This document shows, in pieces, positions 24,768-34,092 of a stretch of DNA of 64,000 bases. The position numbers were made by a program, and so were the translations under genes. The DNA lies in the NCBI GenBank assembly GCA_031181585.1, contig JAPSKP010000005.1, positions 17,863 through 81,862 on the forward strand, read 5' to 3'. Positions within the stretch are counted from its first letter, which is position 1; each line of letters opens with the position of its first letter. The notes under the pieces are model-generated. The model worked only from the letters and a program-made list of their open reading frames with translations, was not told the origin of the DNA and did not search any database. The DNA comes from Lysinibacillus sp. GTDB taxonomy: Bacteria > Bacillota > Bacilli > Bacillales_A > Planococcaceae.

Positions 24768-26669
24768 ATGGCTATCAGCATTTTAAACAAGGCAAGAAAT
24801 TACCGTGAAGAAGAAAGTCGCTTGAAGTGGGAAGGAACGTTTGCAGAGTATTTGGAAATTGTAAAAGAACGGCCCGAAGTTGCACAAACAGCGCACTCAC
24901 GGGTGTACAGTATGATTAGGAGTGCAGGGATAGAAGAAAGAGATGGACAAAAAATGTACCACTTTTTCGGTAAGGAGATCTTCGGACTTGAAACAGCGCT
25001 TGAACGATTGGTGGAGGAATATTTCCATCCAGCAGCAAGAAGACTTGATGTTCGAAAGCGAATATTGCTATTGATGGGTCCTGTAAGTGGAGGGAAATCA
25101 ACGATTGTGACATTGCTGAAAAGAGGACTGGAGCAATATTCACGTACAGATGAGGGCGCCATTTATGCAATTAAAGGCTGTCCGATGCATGAAGATCCGC
25201 TTCATCTTATTCCTCATCATTTACGGGATGATTTTTATGAAGAGTATGGTATTCGAATCGAGGGAAGTCTGTCGCCGCTGAATACGATGCGCTTAGAGCA
25301 GGAATATGATGGCCGTATTGAAAATGTCTTGGTCGAACGTATCTTCTTCTCAGAAGATAAACGTGTAGGTGTTGGAACATTTACCCCATCAGACCCTAAA
25401 TCACAGGATATTGCTGACTTGACAGGAAGTATCGATTTCTCAACAATTGCGGAATATGGTTCTGAATCAGACCCCCGTGCTTATCGCTTTGACGGCGAGC
25501 TAAATAAGGCGAACCGGGGTATGATGGAGTTCCAAGAAATTCTAAAGCTGGATGAGAAATTCCTTTGGCATCTACTGTCTCTAACACAAGAAGGAAATTT
25601 CAAGGCCGGACGTTTTGCGTTAATCAGTGCAGATGAACTGATTGTCGCCCACACGAATGAAACAGAGTACCGCTCTTTTATTTCTAACAAAAAGAATGAG
25701 GCACTTCACTCCAGGATTATTGTCATGCCTATTCCTTATAATCTAAAGGTAAGCCAGGAGGAGCGCATCTATAAAAAGATGATTAAGGATAGTGACATGG
25801 CAGATGTGCATATTGCCCCTCATGCTTTGAAAACAGCCGCTATTTTTTCTGTATTGACAAGGCTGGAAGTTCCAAAGAAACAGGGCATCGATTTAGTGAA
25901 GAAGATGCGTCTATATGACGGAGAGAGTGTAGAGGGCTATAATGCAGTTGATGTTGAAGAGTTAAAAAAGGAGTATCCAACAGAGGGTATGCATGGCATA
26001 GATCCACGCTATGTCATTAACCGTATTTCTTCGGCTATCATCCGGAAAGAAGTATCGTCCATCAATGCGTTAGACGTCCTTCGCTCGCTGAAGGATGGGC
26101 TCGATCAACACGCTTCTATCTCTCCGGAGGACCGGGAAAAGTACATGAATTATATTGCGGTTGCTAGAAGAGAGTATGATGAAATTGCGAAAAGTGAAGT
26201 TCAAAAGGCATTTGTGTATTCATATGAGGAATCAGCAAAAACATTGATGAATAACTATCTAGATAATGTAGAGGCCTATTGTAATAAGAATAGGATACGC
26301 GACCCCCTTACAGGAGAAGAAATGAATCCGGATGAAAAATTAATGCGGTCGATTGAGGAACAGATCGGAGTTTCGGAAAATGCGAAAAAAGCATTCCGCG
26401 AAGAAATTTTAATTCGGCTTTCAGCATTCGCGCGTAAAGGAAAACGGTTTGAATACGATTCCCATGATAGATTGCGAGAGGCAATTCAAAAGAAAATGTT
26501 TGCAGATTTAAAAGACGTCGTTAAAATTACGACTTCCACAAAAACGCCTGATGAATCACAGTTGAAAAAAATCAATGAAGTAATTGCGACATTGATCGAT
26601 GAGCATGGCTATAATTCCACTTCTGCAAACGAATTACTGCAGTATGTAGGTAGTTTACTAAATCGTTAA
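24768..26669 (+). CDS. prkA: PrkA family AAA+ protein/serine kinase
   Basis: About 633 residues. Closely follows B. subtilis PrkA, including 'RLKWEGTFAEYLEIVKE', 'GLETALERLVEEYFHPAARRLDVRKRILLLMGPVSGGKST' -like sequence with Walker A at 104-112, and a C-terminal kinase-like domain. PrkA proteins act in sporulation (sigma-E regulon). Both protein kinase and ATP-dependent protease activities have been reported for the family. The start is unclear: ATG 24768 is only 1-2 bases from GGAGGG, ATG 24750 lacks a site, and the homologous Met aligns with a later Ile codon. It forms a cluster with yhbH and spoVR. Confidence 0.93.
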   Translation: MAISILNKARNYREEESRLKWEGTFAEYLEIVKERPEVAQTAHSRVYSMIRSAGIEERDGQKMYHFFGKEIFGLETALERLVEEYFHPAARRLDVRKRILLLMGPVSGGKSTIVTLLKRGLEQYSRTDEGAIYAIKGCPMHEDPLHLIPHHLRDDFYEEYGIRIEGSLSPLNTMRLEQEYDGRIENVLVERIFFSEDKRVGVGTFTPSDPKSQDIADLTGSIDFSTIAEYGSESDPRAYRFDGELNKANRGMMEFQEILKLDEKFLWHLLSLTQEGNFKAGRFALISADELIVAHTNETEYRSFISNKKNEALHSRIIVMPIPYNLKVSQEERIYKKMIKDSDMADVHIAPHALKTAAIFSVLTRLEVPKKQGIDLVKKMRLYDGESVEGYNAVDVEELKKEYPTEGMHGIDPRYVINRISSAIIRKEVSSINALDVLRSLKDGLDQHASISPEDREKYMNYIAVARREYDEIAKSEVQKAFVYSYEESAKTLMNNYLDNVEAYCNKNRIRDPLTGEEMNPDEKLMRSIEEQIGVSENAKKAFREEILIRLSAFARKGKRFEYDSHDRLREAIQKKMFADLKDVVKITTSTKTPDESQLKKINEVIATLIDEHGYNSTSANELLQYVGSLLNR

Positions 26670-26680
26670 ATGGTGTAACG

Positions 26681-26715
26681 GAGTGTCCCAATGATTTTTT
26701 GGGCGCTCTTTTTTC
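26681..26715 (+). terminator. Terminator after prkA
   Basis: GAGTGTCCCAA and TTGGGCGCTC form a stem with one bulged base and run into TTTTTT. It suggests that yhbH is at least partly transcribed on its own. Confidence 0.65.
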
Positions 26716-26831
26716 TTACTTAAATTAGTCGCAAAAGTCTGAAAAGTTTTCATAGAATATAAAAAGTGCCCCTGTAGTTTAGGGCCTTTTGATTGGAAAG
26801 CCGGACAATAAAAGGATGGAGGAAGATAAAA

Positions 26832-27995
26832 ATGAGTGAAAATCAAAATAACCGTTTCGTCGTCTCTAAAGAAGATTGGTCACTCCATCGAAAAGGCCAT
26901 CAGGATCAGCAGCGTCATATGGAAAAGGTAAGAGAAGCCATTAAAAATAATCTGCCGGATTTAATTAGTGAGGAAAGCATTGTTATGTCCAATGGCCGTG
27001 AGGTGTTAAAAATTCCAATCCGCTCATTGGATGAATATAAAATTCGCTACAATCATGATAAAACGAAGCACGTTGGCCAAGGGAAGGGCGATAGCAAAGT
27101 CGGAGATGTGCTGGCTCGGGATGGAAGTCAAGGAAAGCCGGGACCAGGGCGCGGCAAAGAAGCAGGCGATGCTCCAGGAGAAGATTATTATGAAGCAGAA
27201 GTAAGTTTAGAAGAAGTAGAGAACATGCTATTCAGCGAGCTGGAACTGCCAAATCTACAACAAAAAGAGACAGCTGATATATCTATTGAAAAAATTGAAT
27301 TCAATGATATTCGAAAAAAAGGACTGATGGGCAATATCGATAAGAAGCGAACAATTCTTTCCGCGATAAAGCGCAATGCAATGAGTGGAAAGGCGTCTAT
27401 TGCTCCGATTCAGAATGATGATTTGCGATTTAAAACATGGGACGAAGAGGAAAAGCCGGAATCCAGAGCCGTCGTGCTTGCAATGATGGATACAAGTGGT
27501 TCAATGGGGCAATTTGAGAAATATTGTGCAAGAAGCTTTTTCTTCTGGATGACCAGATTCCTGCGTACCAACTATGAAACCGTAGAAATTGCATTTATTG
27601 CTCATCATACGGAAGCCAAGGTCGTGACAGAGGAGGAATTTTTCACAAAAGGAGAAAGCGGCGGGACAATGTGTTCCTCAGCCTATGCAAAAGCGCTGGA
27701 ACTAATAAAGGAAAAATATAGCCCTGCTAAATATAATATTTATCCTGTTCATTTCTCGGATGGAGAGAATTTGTCATCTGACAATGAAAAATGTCTGCGC
27801 TACGTTCAGGAGCTGATGAAAGTATCCGGCATGTTCGGCTACGGGGAAGTCAATCCTCATGGACGCTATTCCACGATGATGTCCAATTACCGAAAGATCG
27901 ATAATCCGCATTTTCGCCATTATATTTTAAAGCAGAAGAGCGATGTATATAAAGCATTGAAGGCTTTTTTCAAAAAAGCAGACCCTTCCATGTAG
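26832..27995 (+). CDS. yhbH: Sporulation protein YhbH (DUF444, von Willebrand A-like)
   Basis: 387 residues from ATG 26832, which has AGGATGGAGGAAG at good distance; an upstream ATG in frame does not. The N-terminal half is charged ('[26 protein letters not shown]') with a Gly/Asp-rich segment near 80-120. The C-terminal half has a von Willebrand A-like metal site, Asp220-x-Ser222-x-Ser224 in 'MMDTSGSMG', and the typical '[18 protein letters not shown]'. YhbH homologs (E. coli YeaH) are always found with PrkA/YeaG-type proteins. In B. subtilis it belongs to the sporulation regulon. Confidence 0.92.
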   Translation: MSENQNNRFVVSKEDWSLHRKGHQDQQRHMEKVREAIKNNLPDLISEESIVMSNGREVLKIPIRSLDEYKIRYNHDKTKHVGQGKGDSKVGDVLARDGSQGKPGPGRGKEAGDAPGEDYYEAEVSLEEVENMLFSELELPNLQQKETADISIEKIEFNDIRKKGLMGNIDKKRTILSAIKRNAMSGKASIAPIQNDDLRFKTWDEEEKPESRAVVLAMMDTSGSMGQFEKYCARSFFFWMTRFLRTNYETVEIAFIAHHTEAKVVTEEEFFTKGESGGTMCSSAYAKALELIKEKYSPAKYNIYPVHFSDGENLSSDNEKCLRYVQELMKVSGMFGYGEVNPHGRYSTMMSNYRKIDNPHFRHYILKQKSDVYKALKAFFKKADPSM

Positions 27996-28031
27996 ATGAA
28001 GGACTTCAATGACTAAGGGGGGATATAGTTG

Positions 28032-29432
28032 ATGGAAAAGGAACTCTACCGGGCCATCGATGAAATTACCGAAATTGCAAAAGGTTTCGGGCTTGATTTT
28101 TACCCTATGCATTATGAAATTTGTCCAGCCGATATCATCTATACCATTGGAGCATACGGCATGCCTACCAGATATACACATTGGAGCTTTGGAAAGCAGT
28201 TTCATCGGATGAAGCTTCAATACGATTTAGGACTGAGTCAAATCTATGAGCTTGTCATCAATTCCAATCCATGTTACGCATTTTTGCTCGATACGAATAC
28301 GCTTATTCAAAATAAGCTGATCATTGCCCATGTCTTGGCACACTGTGATTTCTTCAAAAATAATATTAGATTCTCCAACACAAGACGGGATATGGTGGAA
28401 AGCATGACTGCTACCGCAGAACGGATTGCCCACTATGAGCTGCTGTATGGAAAGGATGAGGTGGAACGGTTTATTGATGCTGTACTCTCTATTCAGGAGC
28501 ATATTGATCCTTCTATTTTAAGACCAAAACAACTGATGGAAAATTATGATTTGGAAGAAGAGGAAATCATCGTTCCTAAAACAACGTACGATGATCTTTG
28601 GAGCCTGGATGAAAAAGAAGAGAAAGAGGAGATGCCGTGGAGAAGAAAAAAAGCGTTCCCTCCAAAGCCCGAAAAGGATTTACTGCTGTTCATTGAACAA
28701 TTCAGCAGAGAATTGGAGGATTGGCAGCGAGACATTCTAACGATGATGCGTGAAGAGATGCTATACTTCTGGCCGCAGCTTGAAACAAAAATTATGAATG
28801 AGGGCTGGGCATCCTTTTGGCATCAGCGCATCTTGCGTGAACTGAATTTAACGGCAGCTGAAACGATTGAATTTGCGAAATTGAATGCAGGCGTTGTCCA
28901 GCCGTCTAAGACAACAATTAATCCGTACTACTTAGGACTGAAGATTTTTGAGGATATCGAGAAGCGATATGATCAGCCAACAGAAGAAATGAAGAAGGCC
29001 GGGGTAAAACCAAAATCCGGACGTGAGAAAATTTTTGAGGTGCGGGAAATTGAGTCTGATATTTCCTTTATCCGTAACTATTTGAAAAAGGAACTAGTAG
29101 CGCAGGAAGACCTTTATTTATTTGAGAAAAAGGGCAATGAATATCGGGTCACTGACAAGGACTACGAACATGTCCGCGATCAGCTCGTTTCCATGCGTGT
29201 CAATGGCGGCTTTCCATACATCGTTGTAGAAAACGGAGACTTCGCTAAAAACGGGGAACTATATTTAAAGCACGGCTATGAAGGAACGGAGCTTGATCCA
29301 AAATATTTGGAATACGTACTGCCTTATATTTACCAGCTATGGGGACGTCCCGTTCATTTGGAGACTTGTATAGAAGCTAAGCCGATGCTTTACTCCTATG
29401 ATGGGAAGAAGAATTACCGGAGCATGAAGTAA
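28032..29432 (+). CDS. spoVR: SpoVR family protein
   Basis: 466 residues, ATG 28032 behind AAGGGGGG (a TTG one codon earlier is also possible). It follows B. subtilis SpoVR over its whole length: '[39 protein letters not shown]' region, '[18 protein letters not shown]' with paired His/Asp, '[22 protein letters not shown]', and '[14 protein letters not shown]'. SpoVR is needed for a proper spore cortex. In proteobacteria the homolog YcgB is co-regulated with YeaG-YeaH. Here the three equivalents are contiguous (prkA, yhbH, spoVR), 36 bp separating the last two. Confidence 0.94.
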   Translation: MEKELYRAIDEITEIAKGFGLDFYPMHYEICPADIIYTIGAYGMPTRYTHWSFGKQFHRMKLQYDLGLSQIYELVINSNPCYAFLLDTNTLIQNKLIIAHVLAHCDFFKNNIRFSNTRRDMVESMTATAERIAHYELLYGKDEVERFIDAVLSIQEHIDPSILRPKQLMENYDLEEEEIIVPKTTYDDLWSLDEKEEKEEMPWRRKKAFPPKPEKDLLLFIEQFSRELEDWQRDILTMMREEMLYFWPQLETKIMNEGWASFWHQRILRELNLTAAETIEFAKLNAGVVQPSKTTINPYYLGLKIFEDIEKRYDQPTEEMKKAGVKPKSGREKIFEVREIESDISFIRNYLKKELVAQEDLYLFEKKGNEYRVTDKDYEHVRDQLVSMRVNGGFPYIVVENGDFAKNGELYLKHGYEGTELDPKYLEYVLPYIYQLWGRPVHLETCIEAKPMLYSYDGKKNYRSMK

Positions 29433-29439
29433 ATAATGA

Positions 29440-29489
29440 AGCGCCATGACCTTGTAGGAAAGCCCTGCAAGGAATATGGCGCTATTTTT
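29440..29489 (+). terminator. Terminator after spoVR
   Basis: AGCGCCAT / ATGGCGCT with inner CCTTG / CAAGG, followed by ATTTTTA. Confidence 0.8.
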
Positions 29490-29529
29490 ATGTAAACGTT
29501 CATCTGCTATAAAAGCTAAAATTGCTTTA

Positions 29530-29672
29530 TTGTTTCCGCTTAATTCTTGGACATCCTGGCTTAGCTCCATAAAGACAGTATTAACGTTTTATATCATGGC
29601 AGATTGCTGTTCAGCTACAGCAGAAATCGTTTGTAAATTGGCAGAAGATTGCTCAGCAGCACGAGCAATCTG
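29530..29672 (-). pseudogene. Remnant of a methyl-accepting chemotaxis protein C-terminus
   Basis: On the minus strand the frame from 29672 reads 'QIARAAEQSSANLQTISAVAEQ' in two halves, then 'QSAMI', a TAA stop, and 'NVNTVFMELSQDVQELSG'. This is the pattern of the last 45-50 residues of a chemoreceptor signalling domain, with an in-frame stop and no upstream part. The gene is dead and most of it has been lost. It lies in a 380-bp stretch between spoVR and the YdhR-type gene that holds no other feature apart from the spoVR terminator. Confidence 0.7.
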
Positions 29673-29815
29673 ACAGTAAGTCTTCTTTGCATGCTATGTG
29701 AGTTAAAGGAATAAAAGAAATTCAGGTAGATGGAATTTTCCCTGTATGATCTTTTTCTTTTTTATCAAGCTAATTAGGAGTGAGATTTATTATTTAAAGA
29801 AGGGATGGGAAGCAA

Positions 29816-30121
29816 ATGAAATGTATCGTACAAGTTGATTTTATGATGGACGGACCTTTCGGAGAAGAAATGTCGAGGGAATTTACTGATTTGGCCAAGA
29901 GTATTAACGAAGAACCAGGGTTCATCTGGAAAGTTTGGACAGAGAACGCTGAAACAAAGGAGGTTGGAGGTATTTACTTATTTGAAACAAAAGAGGATGC
30001 CGATAACTATTTAAAGATGCATTCCGAGCGATTGGCGAACTTTGGTATTACAAACATCCGCGGAAAAGTATTCGAAGTAAATGAACCTCTGTCTCTCTTG
30101 AATCATGGACCTATCAAGTGA
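29816..30121 (+). CDS. YdhR-type monooxygenase-like protein
   Basis: 101 residues, ATG after GGGATGGGAAGC. The pattern 'FGEEMSREFTDLAKSINEEPGFIWKVWTENAETKEVGGIYLFETKEDA' in parts is that of the YdhR family, small dimeric alpha/beta-barrel proteins. Family members are annotated as putative monooxygenases by fold (antibiotic biosynthesis monooxygenase-like), not by proven chemistry. It stands alone. Confidence 0.8.
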   Translation: MKCIVQVDFMMDGPFGEEMSREFTDLAKSINEEPGFIWKVWTENAETKEVGGIYLFETKEDADNYLKMHSERLANFGITNIRGKVFEVNEPLSLLNHGPIK

Positions 30122-30190
30122 GACCCACCGTTAGGTAAGAAACGAGAGGGGACTTGGTTATATAGCCCCTTTCAACATCCTGGTCATTTG

Positions 30191-30754
30191 CTAATGGGGC
30201 CTTTCTGCTCTTATGGCATCCATTTTTGTTGAATGAACTGTACCAAACGGATGTTGTGGCGGGGCATAGATAGAATATAGTTTTAATGGACCGTTACCTG
30301 TATTCGTTAAATTATGCCATGTGCCTGCTGGTACCATAATGGCATCATCGGCATGCACGTTTCTAACAAAATTCAGTCGTTCCCTTGTATTTCCCATTTG
30401 AACAATTTCTTGACCCTGCTCAATAAGGAGAAATTGATCAACAGTTGCGTGCATTTCGAGGCCAATATCCTCTCCTGGATTAAGGCTCATTAATGTTACT
30501 TGCAGATGCTTTCCTGTCCATAAAGCTGTACGGTATGTTTTATTTTGTACGGAAGCCTCATGAATATTTATTACAGATGGGTTTGTTCCATGATCGTTTA
30601 ACCTTAACGGCCTTTCTGCCATTGTTTGCCTCGGGGAGTTCCAGTAGTTATAGGCGTTCTCGTAATTTAACTGTCCTTCATATTGATACATGGGTGTATG
30701 GATATAGGAAGGGTAATGAAAGTAAGAACCATACATCCAAGGATTTTGATACAT
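30191..30754 (-). CDS. Cupin-domain protein with Tyr-rich N-terminus
   Basis: 187 residues. The first 40 are rich in Tyr, Pro and His ('MYQNPWMYGSYFHYPSYIHT'), like coat proteins. Residues 75-180 are a single cupin barrel. The metal-site regions are 'IGLEMHATVDQFLLIEQGQ' with His102 and 'VPAGTWHNLTN' with His147. Related stand-alone cupins occur in many Bacillus genomes. The Tyr-rich extension suggests a spore surface or mother-cell location, which is inference. Start ATG behind AAGGGGGGG. Confidence 0.72.
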   Translation of the reverse strand: MYQNPWMYGSYFHYPSYIHTPMYQYEGQLNYENAYNYWNSPRQTMAERPLRLNDHGTNPSVINIHEASVQNKTYRTALWTGKHLQVTLMSLNPGEDIGLEMHATVDQFLLIEQGQEIVQMGNTRERLNFVRNVHADDAIMVPAGTWHNLTNTGNGPLKLYSIYAPPQHPFGTVHSTKMDAIRAERPH

Positions 30755-30979
30755 ATTTCCCCCCCTTGCTGGATATCTAAATGTATCCTATGCAGTACAT
30801 AAGGGGAACGTACTTCAGTTGTTATTCAGCCGGATGACCAACCTTCGTTAGTAAGCGGGTTGGTCTCTTTGTTTTCTTTTAGGTTCTATCAGATAAGAAA
30901 GAAATAACATAATCAGGACGATTCTTGCTAACAATATACAAGAATAAAGGCAATCCATAATAAAAAGGAGGAAAAGTGC

Positions 30980-32431
30980 ATGAATTCATCCTATACAAAG
31001 CAGTATATCAATGGTGAATGGAAAGTAGGATCAAGCGAGAAAACCATTAAAAATAGTAATCCTTATACAGGGGAAGAAATTTTCACAATACGGTCAGCTG
31101 ATAAGTCCGATTTGGATATAGCATATGAAGCAGCTTATATGGCACAGCCGAAATGGGCAAACAGCACAGTAGCGGAGAAGCAGGGAATGTTTCAGAAGCT
31201 GGTTGAAGTCATGATGGAAGAAAAAGAGGCAATTATCGATTGGCTAATTAAAGAATCAGGCAGTACGTATATGAAAGCGATGATCGAGTTTGATTCAGCG
31301 CTGGGAGTTGTTAAGGAGTCGATGACTTTTCCGACACGTATGACAGGCTATATTCTTCCCTCTGTCTTTCCGAACAAAGAGAATCGAATTTATCGTCTGC
31401 CAAAAGGAGTGGTTGCGGTAATCGGTCCCTGGAATTTCCCTTTTCATTTAACGATGCGGTCCGTGGCACCAGCACTTGCAACCGGCAATAGTGTTGTAAT
31501 CAAGCCTGCATCAGATACTCCCGTAACTTCAGGCCTTATCTTCGGAACACTGTTTGAGAGGGCAGGCTTTCCGAAAGGGCTCGTCAATGTCTTGGTAGGA
31601 AAGGGCTCTGAAATTGGCGATGAGTTTGTCCTTCATCCGGTCCCTAACCTAATTTCTTTCACAGGGTCAACAGAGGTCGGGAAAAGAATTGGGGAAAGAG
31701 CTGGTAACTATCTCAAGGATGTAGCACTGGAGCTAGGCGGAAATAATGTCATGATCGTATTGAAGGATGCAAATATCGAACAGGCTGCAAAAGCAGCTGC
31801 CTTTGGAAAGTTTCTTCACCAGGGCCAAATTTGTATGGCATTAAACCGCATACTAGTGGCTAAAGAAATTTATGATGAATTTATTGATAGCTTCGTCAAA
31901 ATAGTGAGTGGGTTGAAGTATGGAGATCCTGCCGACAAAGCTACATTTGTAGGGCCGGTCATTAATGAAGAGCAAGCAGAAAGACTTCAAGGAATGGTAG
32001 AGAAAAGTATTGAACAAGGAGCAGAATTAATTTATGGAGGTAAAGTAGAGGGCTGTCTTATGCAGCCGACCATATTAAAAAATGTCTCGAACGATATGGA
32101 GATTGCCCAGAAAGAAATTTTTGGGCCGATCGCTTCTATCTTAAAATTTGAAGATGAAAAGGAAGCAATTGAAATTGCCAATGGCTCCCCATATGGCTTG
32201 AGCGGGTCTATCTTTACGGAAGACCGCCATCATGGAGTGGAACTGGCGATGAAAATTGAAACCGGTATGATTCATATAAATGATCAGTCCGTCAACGATG
32301 AGGCACATGTTCCGTTTGGTGGCGAAAAAGACTCCGGTGTAGGACGCTTTAATGGAGAATGGGCGATTGAAAAATTTACGACGGTGAAATGGATTGGTGT
32401 ACAAAGCGGTTATCGCGACTTTCCTTTATAA
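30980..32431 (+). CDS. Aldehyde dehydrogenase, paralog of the YfmT-type enzyme
   Basis: 483 residues, ATG after AAAAGGAGGAA. Catalytic Glu251 ('LELGGN') and Cys285 ('GQICM') are in place, as is the cofactor loop 'FTGSTEVG'. It is clearly related to the 14772 protein over its whole length ('NQYINGEW / INPY..GE' start, 'NRIYRLPKGVVAVIGPWNFPF', 'GGEKDSGVGRFNGEWAIEKFTTVKWI' end in pieces). No chemoreceptor gene is next to this copy. Presumed to oxidise aromatic or short aliphatic aldehydes with NAD(P). The substrate difference between the paralogs is unknown. Confidence 0.87.
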   Translation: MNSSYTKQYINGEWKVGSSEKTIKNSNPYTGEEIFTIRSADKSDLDIAYEAAYMAQPKWANSTVAEKQGMFQKLVEVMMEEKEAIIDWLIKESGSTYMKAMIEFDSALGVVKESMTFPTRMTGYILPSVFPNKENRIYRLPKGVVAVIGPWNFPFHLTMRSVAPALATGNSVVIKPASDTPVTSGLIFGTLFERAGFPKGLVNVLVGKGSEIGDEFVLHPVPNLISFTGSTEVGKRIGERAGNYLKDVALELGGNNVMIVLKDANIEQAAKAAAFGKFLHQGQICMALNRILVAKEIYDEFIDSFVKIVSGLKYGDPADKATFVGPVINEEQAERLQGMVEKSIEQGAELIYGGKVEGCLMQPTILKNVSNDMEIAQKEIFGPIASILKFEDEKEAIEIANGSPYGLSGSIFTEDRHHGVELAMKIETGMIHINDQSVNDEAHVPFGGEKDSGVGRFNGEWAIEKFTTVKWIGVQSGYRDFPL

Positions 32432-32442
32432 TGAATGCAGCG

Positions 32443-32482
32443 AAGTTCAACTTAAGGAACTGCTCCTTAAGTTGAACTTTTT
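32443..32482 (+). terminator. Terminator after second aldehyde dehydrogenase
   Basis: Perfect 16-bp arms AAGTTCAACTTAAGGA and TCCTTAAGTTGAACTT with a 5-nt loop, followed by TTT. Confidence 0.85.
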
Positions 32483-32545
32483 AGGTGATATTGATATAGC
32501 AAGTAAGCAGGTTTTATTACTCAATTTGGAGAAACGGGGGATACG

Positions 32546-33112
32546 ATGTCGACCAATTCGCATTACTTTTTTGCCGTTCGACTACCTGATACGGTAAAAC
32601 AAGTCATTCATGATAACATAATGGATTTAACTTCTATTTTTCAATTTAAGCGCTGGGTACATATGGAGGATTATCATATTACGCTAGCTTTTCTTGGATC
32701 GGTAGAAGAGGATAGACTCTCATCTGTTATTCAATTAGTCGGAGATGCCATAAAGGAAGAAAACAGCTTTCCCTTGCATGTTGAAGGTTTGGATATATTT
32801 GGAAATAAGCAGTCTCCAAGAATTTTTTGGGCCTCAGTAAAGAATGAGAGCAAATTATATCGACTGCAGGAAGCGGTTTACCGGCAATGTATCGAGGCCG
32901 GTTTTACATTGGAAAGCCGTCCTTATCATCCGCATATTACACTAGCCAGGAAGTGGGGAGCAGATAGTGAATTTACTCTGGAGATGCTGGAGCGGTATAA
33001 CCCATTTCGCGAAACCCCTGCACCTTTCCAGGTAAATGAGGTTGTGTTATACAAAACGAATATAGAAAAGACACCTAAGTATGAACTAATTGCCAGCTTT
33101 CTGATGAAGTAG
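32546..33112 (+). CDS. thpR: RNA 2',3'-cyclic phosphodiesterase ThpR
   Basis: 188 residues, ATG behind GAAACGGGGG. A member of the 2H phosphoesterase superfamily with both signature tetrapeptides: His44-Ile-Thr46 ('HITLAFLG') and His130-Ile-Thr132 ('HPHITLAR'). The family opens 2',3'-cyclic phosphates at RNA ends to 2'-phosphates and was first named 2'-5' RNA ligase. The length matches the family. The next gene is 140 bp downstream. Confidence 0.9.
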   Translation: MSTNSHYFFAVRLPDTVKQVIHDNIMDLTSIFQFKRWVHMEDYHITLAFLGSVEEDRLSSVIQLVGDAIKEENSFPLHVEGLDIFGNKQSPRIFWASVKNESKLYRLQEAVYRQCIEAGFTLESRPYHPHITLARKWGADSEFTLEMLERYNPFRETPAPFQVNEVVLYKTNIEKTPKYELIASFLMK

Positions 33113-33252
33113 ATAATAAAGGTAAGAAAAGAGAAGTGCGGCTGTCTAGGCAGATAGTGAAAATGCTTGTTAAAAATCCGAAGCGATGATTCCTTCAAAG
33201 GAAGGCACTCTGTTATAATAGAGCCTAATGGTAAAGTGCAGGAGGAACAACA

Positions 33253-33747
33253 ATGACAAACAATGATATTTTAATCCGCTTACGTTATGCGTTCGATATT
33301 AAAAATGTAGATATGGTGGAAATCTTCAGGCTTGGGGGCATGAACTTCACAAAGGAAGAAGTAATGAATATGCTCATTAAGGTAAAAGAGGACGAAGAGG
33401 CACCAGAAAATTTTTTAAAGGTAAACAATAAAACATTAGAAGCCTTTTTGAATGGATTTATTACGTTTAAGCGCGGGCCGCAAAAAGACCAAGATGGTAA
33501 TGTCAAGGAAACGATGCCTGTAACAGGTAAGGAGAGCGCGAATAATATGCTGCTAAAGAAGGTGAAGATTGCCCTTCAACTGACGAGCGAGGATGTGCTC
33601 GACCTACTTTATGAGGGTGGCGTCACGGTGTCAAAAGGTGAGCTGGGCGCAATTCTTCGCAGCCCTGACCATAAAAATTACAAGGAATGCGGAGACCGGT
33701 TTGCTAGAAACTTTTTAAAGGGATTGACAATGAAATACAGAGACTAA
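33253..33747 (+). CDS. DUF1456 (YehS-like) protein
   Basis: 164 residues, ATG behind GCAGGAGGAAC. It has two similar halves: 'NNDILIRLRYAFDIKNVDMVEIFRLGG' and 'NNMLLKKVKIALQLTSEDVLDLLYEGG', each followed by a helix and ending with 'FLNGFI' or 'FLKGL'. This duplicated layout is that of DUF1456. The family is cytoplasmic and its role is not established. Confidence 0.85.
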   Translation: MTNNDILIRLRYAFDIKNVDMVEIFRLGGMNFTKEEVMNMLIKVKEDEEAPENFLKVNNKTLEAFLNGFITFKRGPQKDQDGNVKETMPVTGKESANNMLLKKVKIALQLTSEDVLDLLYEGGVTVSKGELGAILRSPDHKNYKECGDRFARNFLKGLTMKYRD

Positions 33748-33759
33748 GCAATGAATGAG

Positions 33760-33804
33760 AAAAGGTACGGGAATGAGGATTAGATCATTTCCGTACCTTT
33801 TTTA
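33760..33804 (+). terminator. Terminator after DUF1456 gene
   Basis: AAAAGGTACGGGAATGA and TCATTTCCGTACCTTTT with one mismatch, then T's. Confidence 0.85.
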
Positions 33805-33818
33805 ATAAAAGGAACAAA

Positions 33819-34025
33819 TTATTTATTTTTGTTTGATTGCTGGTTTTTGTCATGGTTCGTTTTATTGTTCTTGTTTTTCAGCTTGGAGTCGAACTCCTCT
33901 GCAAATTCCGCCGTATTGTCCTCCGGATTGTGGTCGTGACTTGTTGTGTTACGGTGCAGATGCTTATATGTTTCAAAAGGATTATGGGTACGTTCATTCA
34001 TCGTTTTCCTATTATTTTTGCTCAT
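33819..34025 (-). CDS. Small hydrophilic protein, 68 aa
   Basis: ATG 34025 behind AGGGGGTGAT. The product is very polar and rich in Asn, Lys and His ('NNRKTMNERTHNPFETYKHLHRN', 'KLKNKNNKTNHDKNQQSNKNK' in parts) with a central 'AEFAEEFDSK'. An 'EFAEE'-type motif is found in several minor small acid-soluble spore proteins, so a spore-core protein is possible. Not recognised as a named family. Confidence 0.55.
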   Translation of the reverse strand: MSKNNRKTMNERTHNPFETYKHLHRNTTSHDHNPEDNTAEFAEEFDSKLKNKNNKTNHDKNQQSNKNK

Positions 34026-34092
34026 GGATTATCACCCCCTAGAGCTAATGTGCGCAGGAAAGGAGGTTTTATAAGTGAGCATGCCAGCCGAA

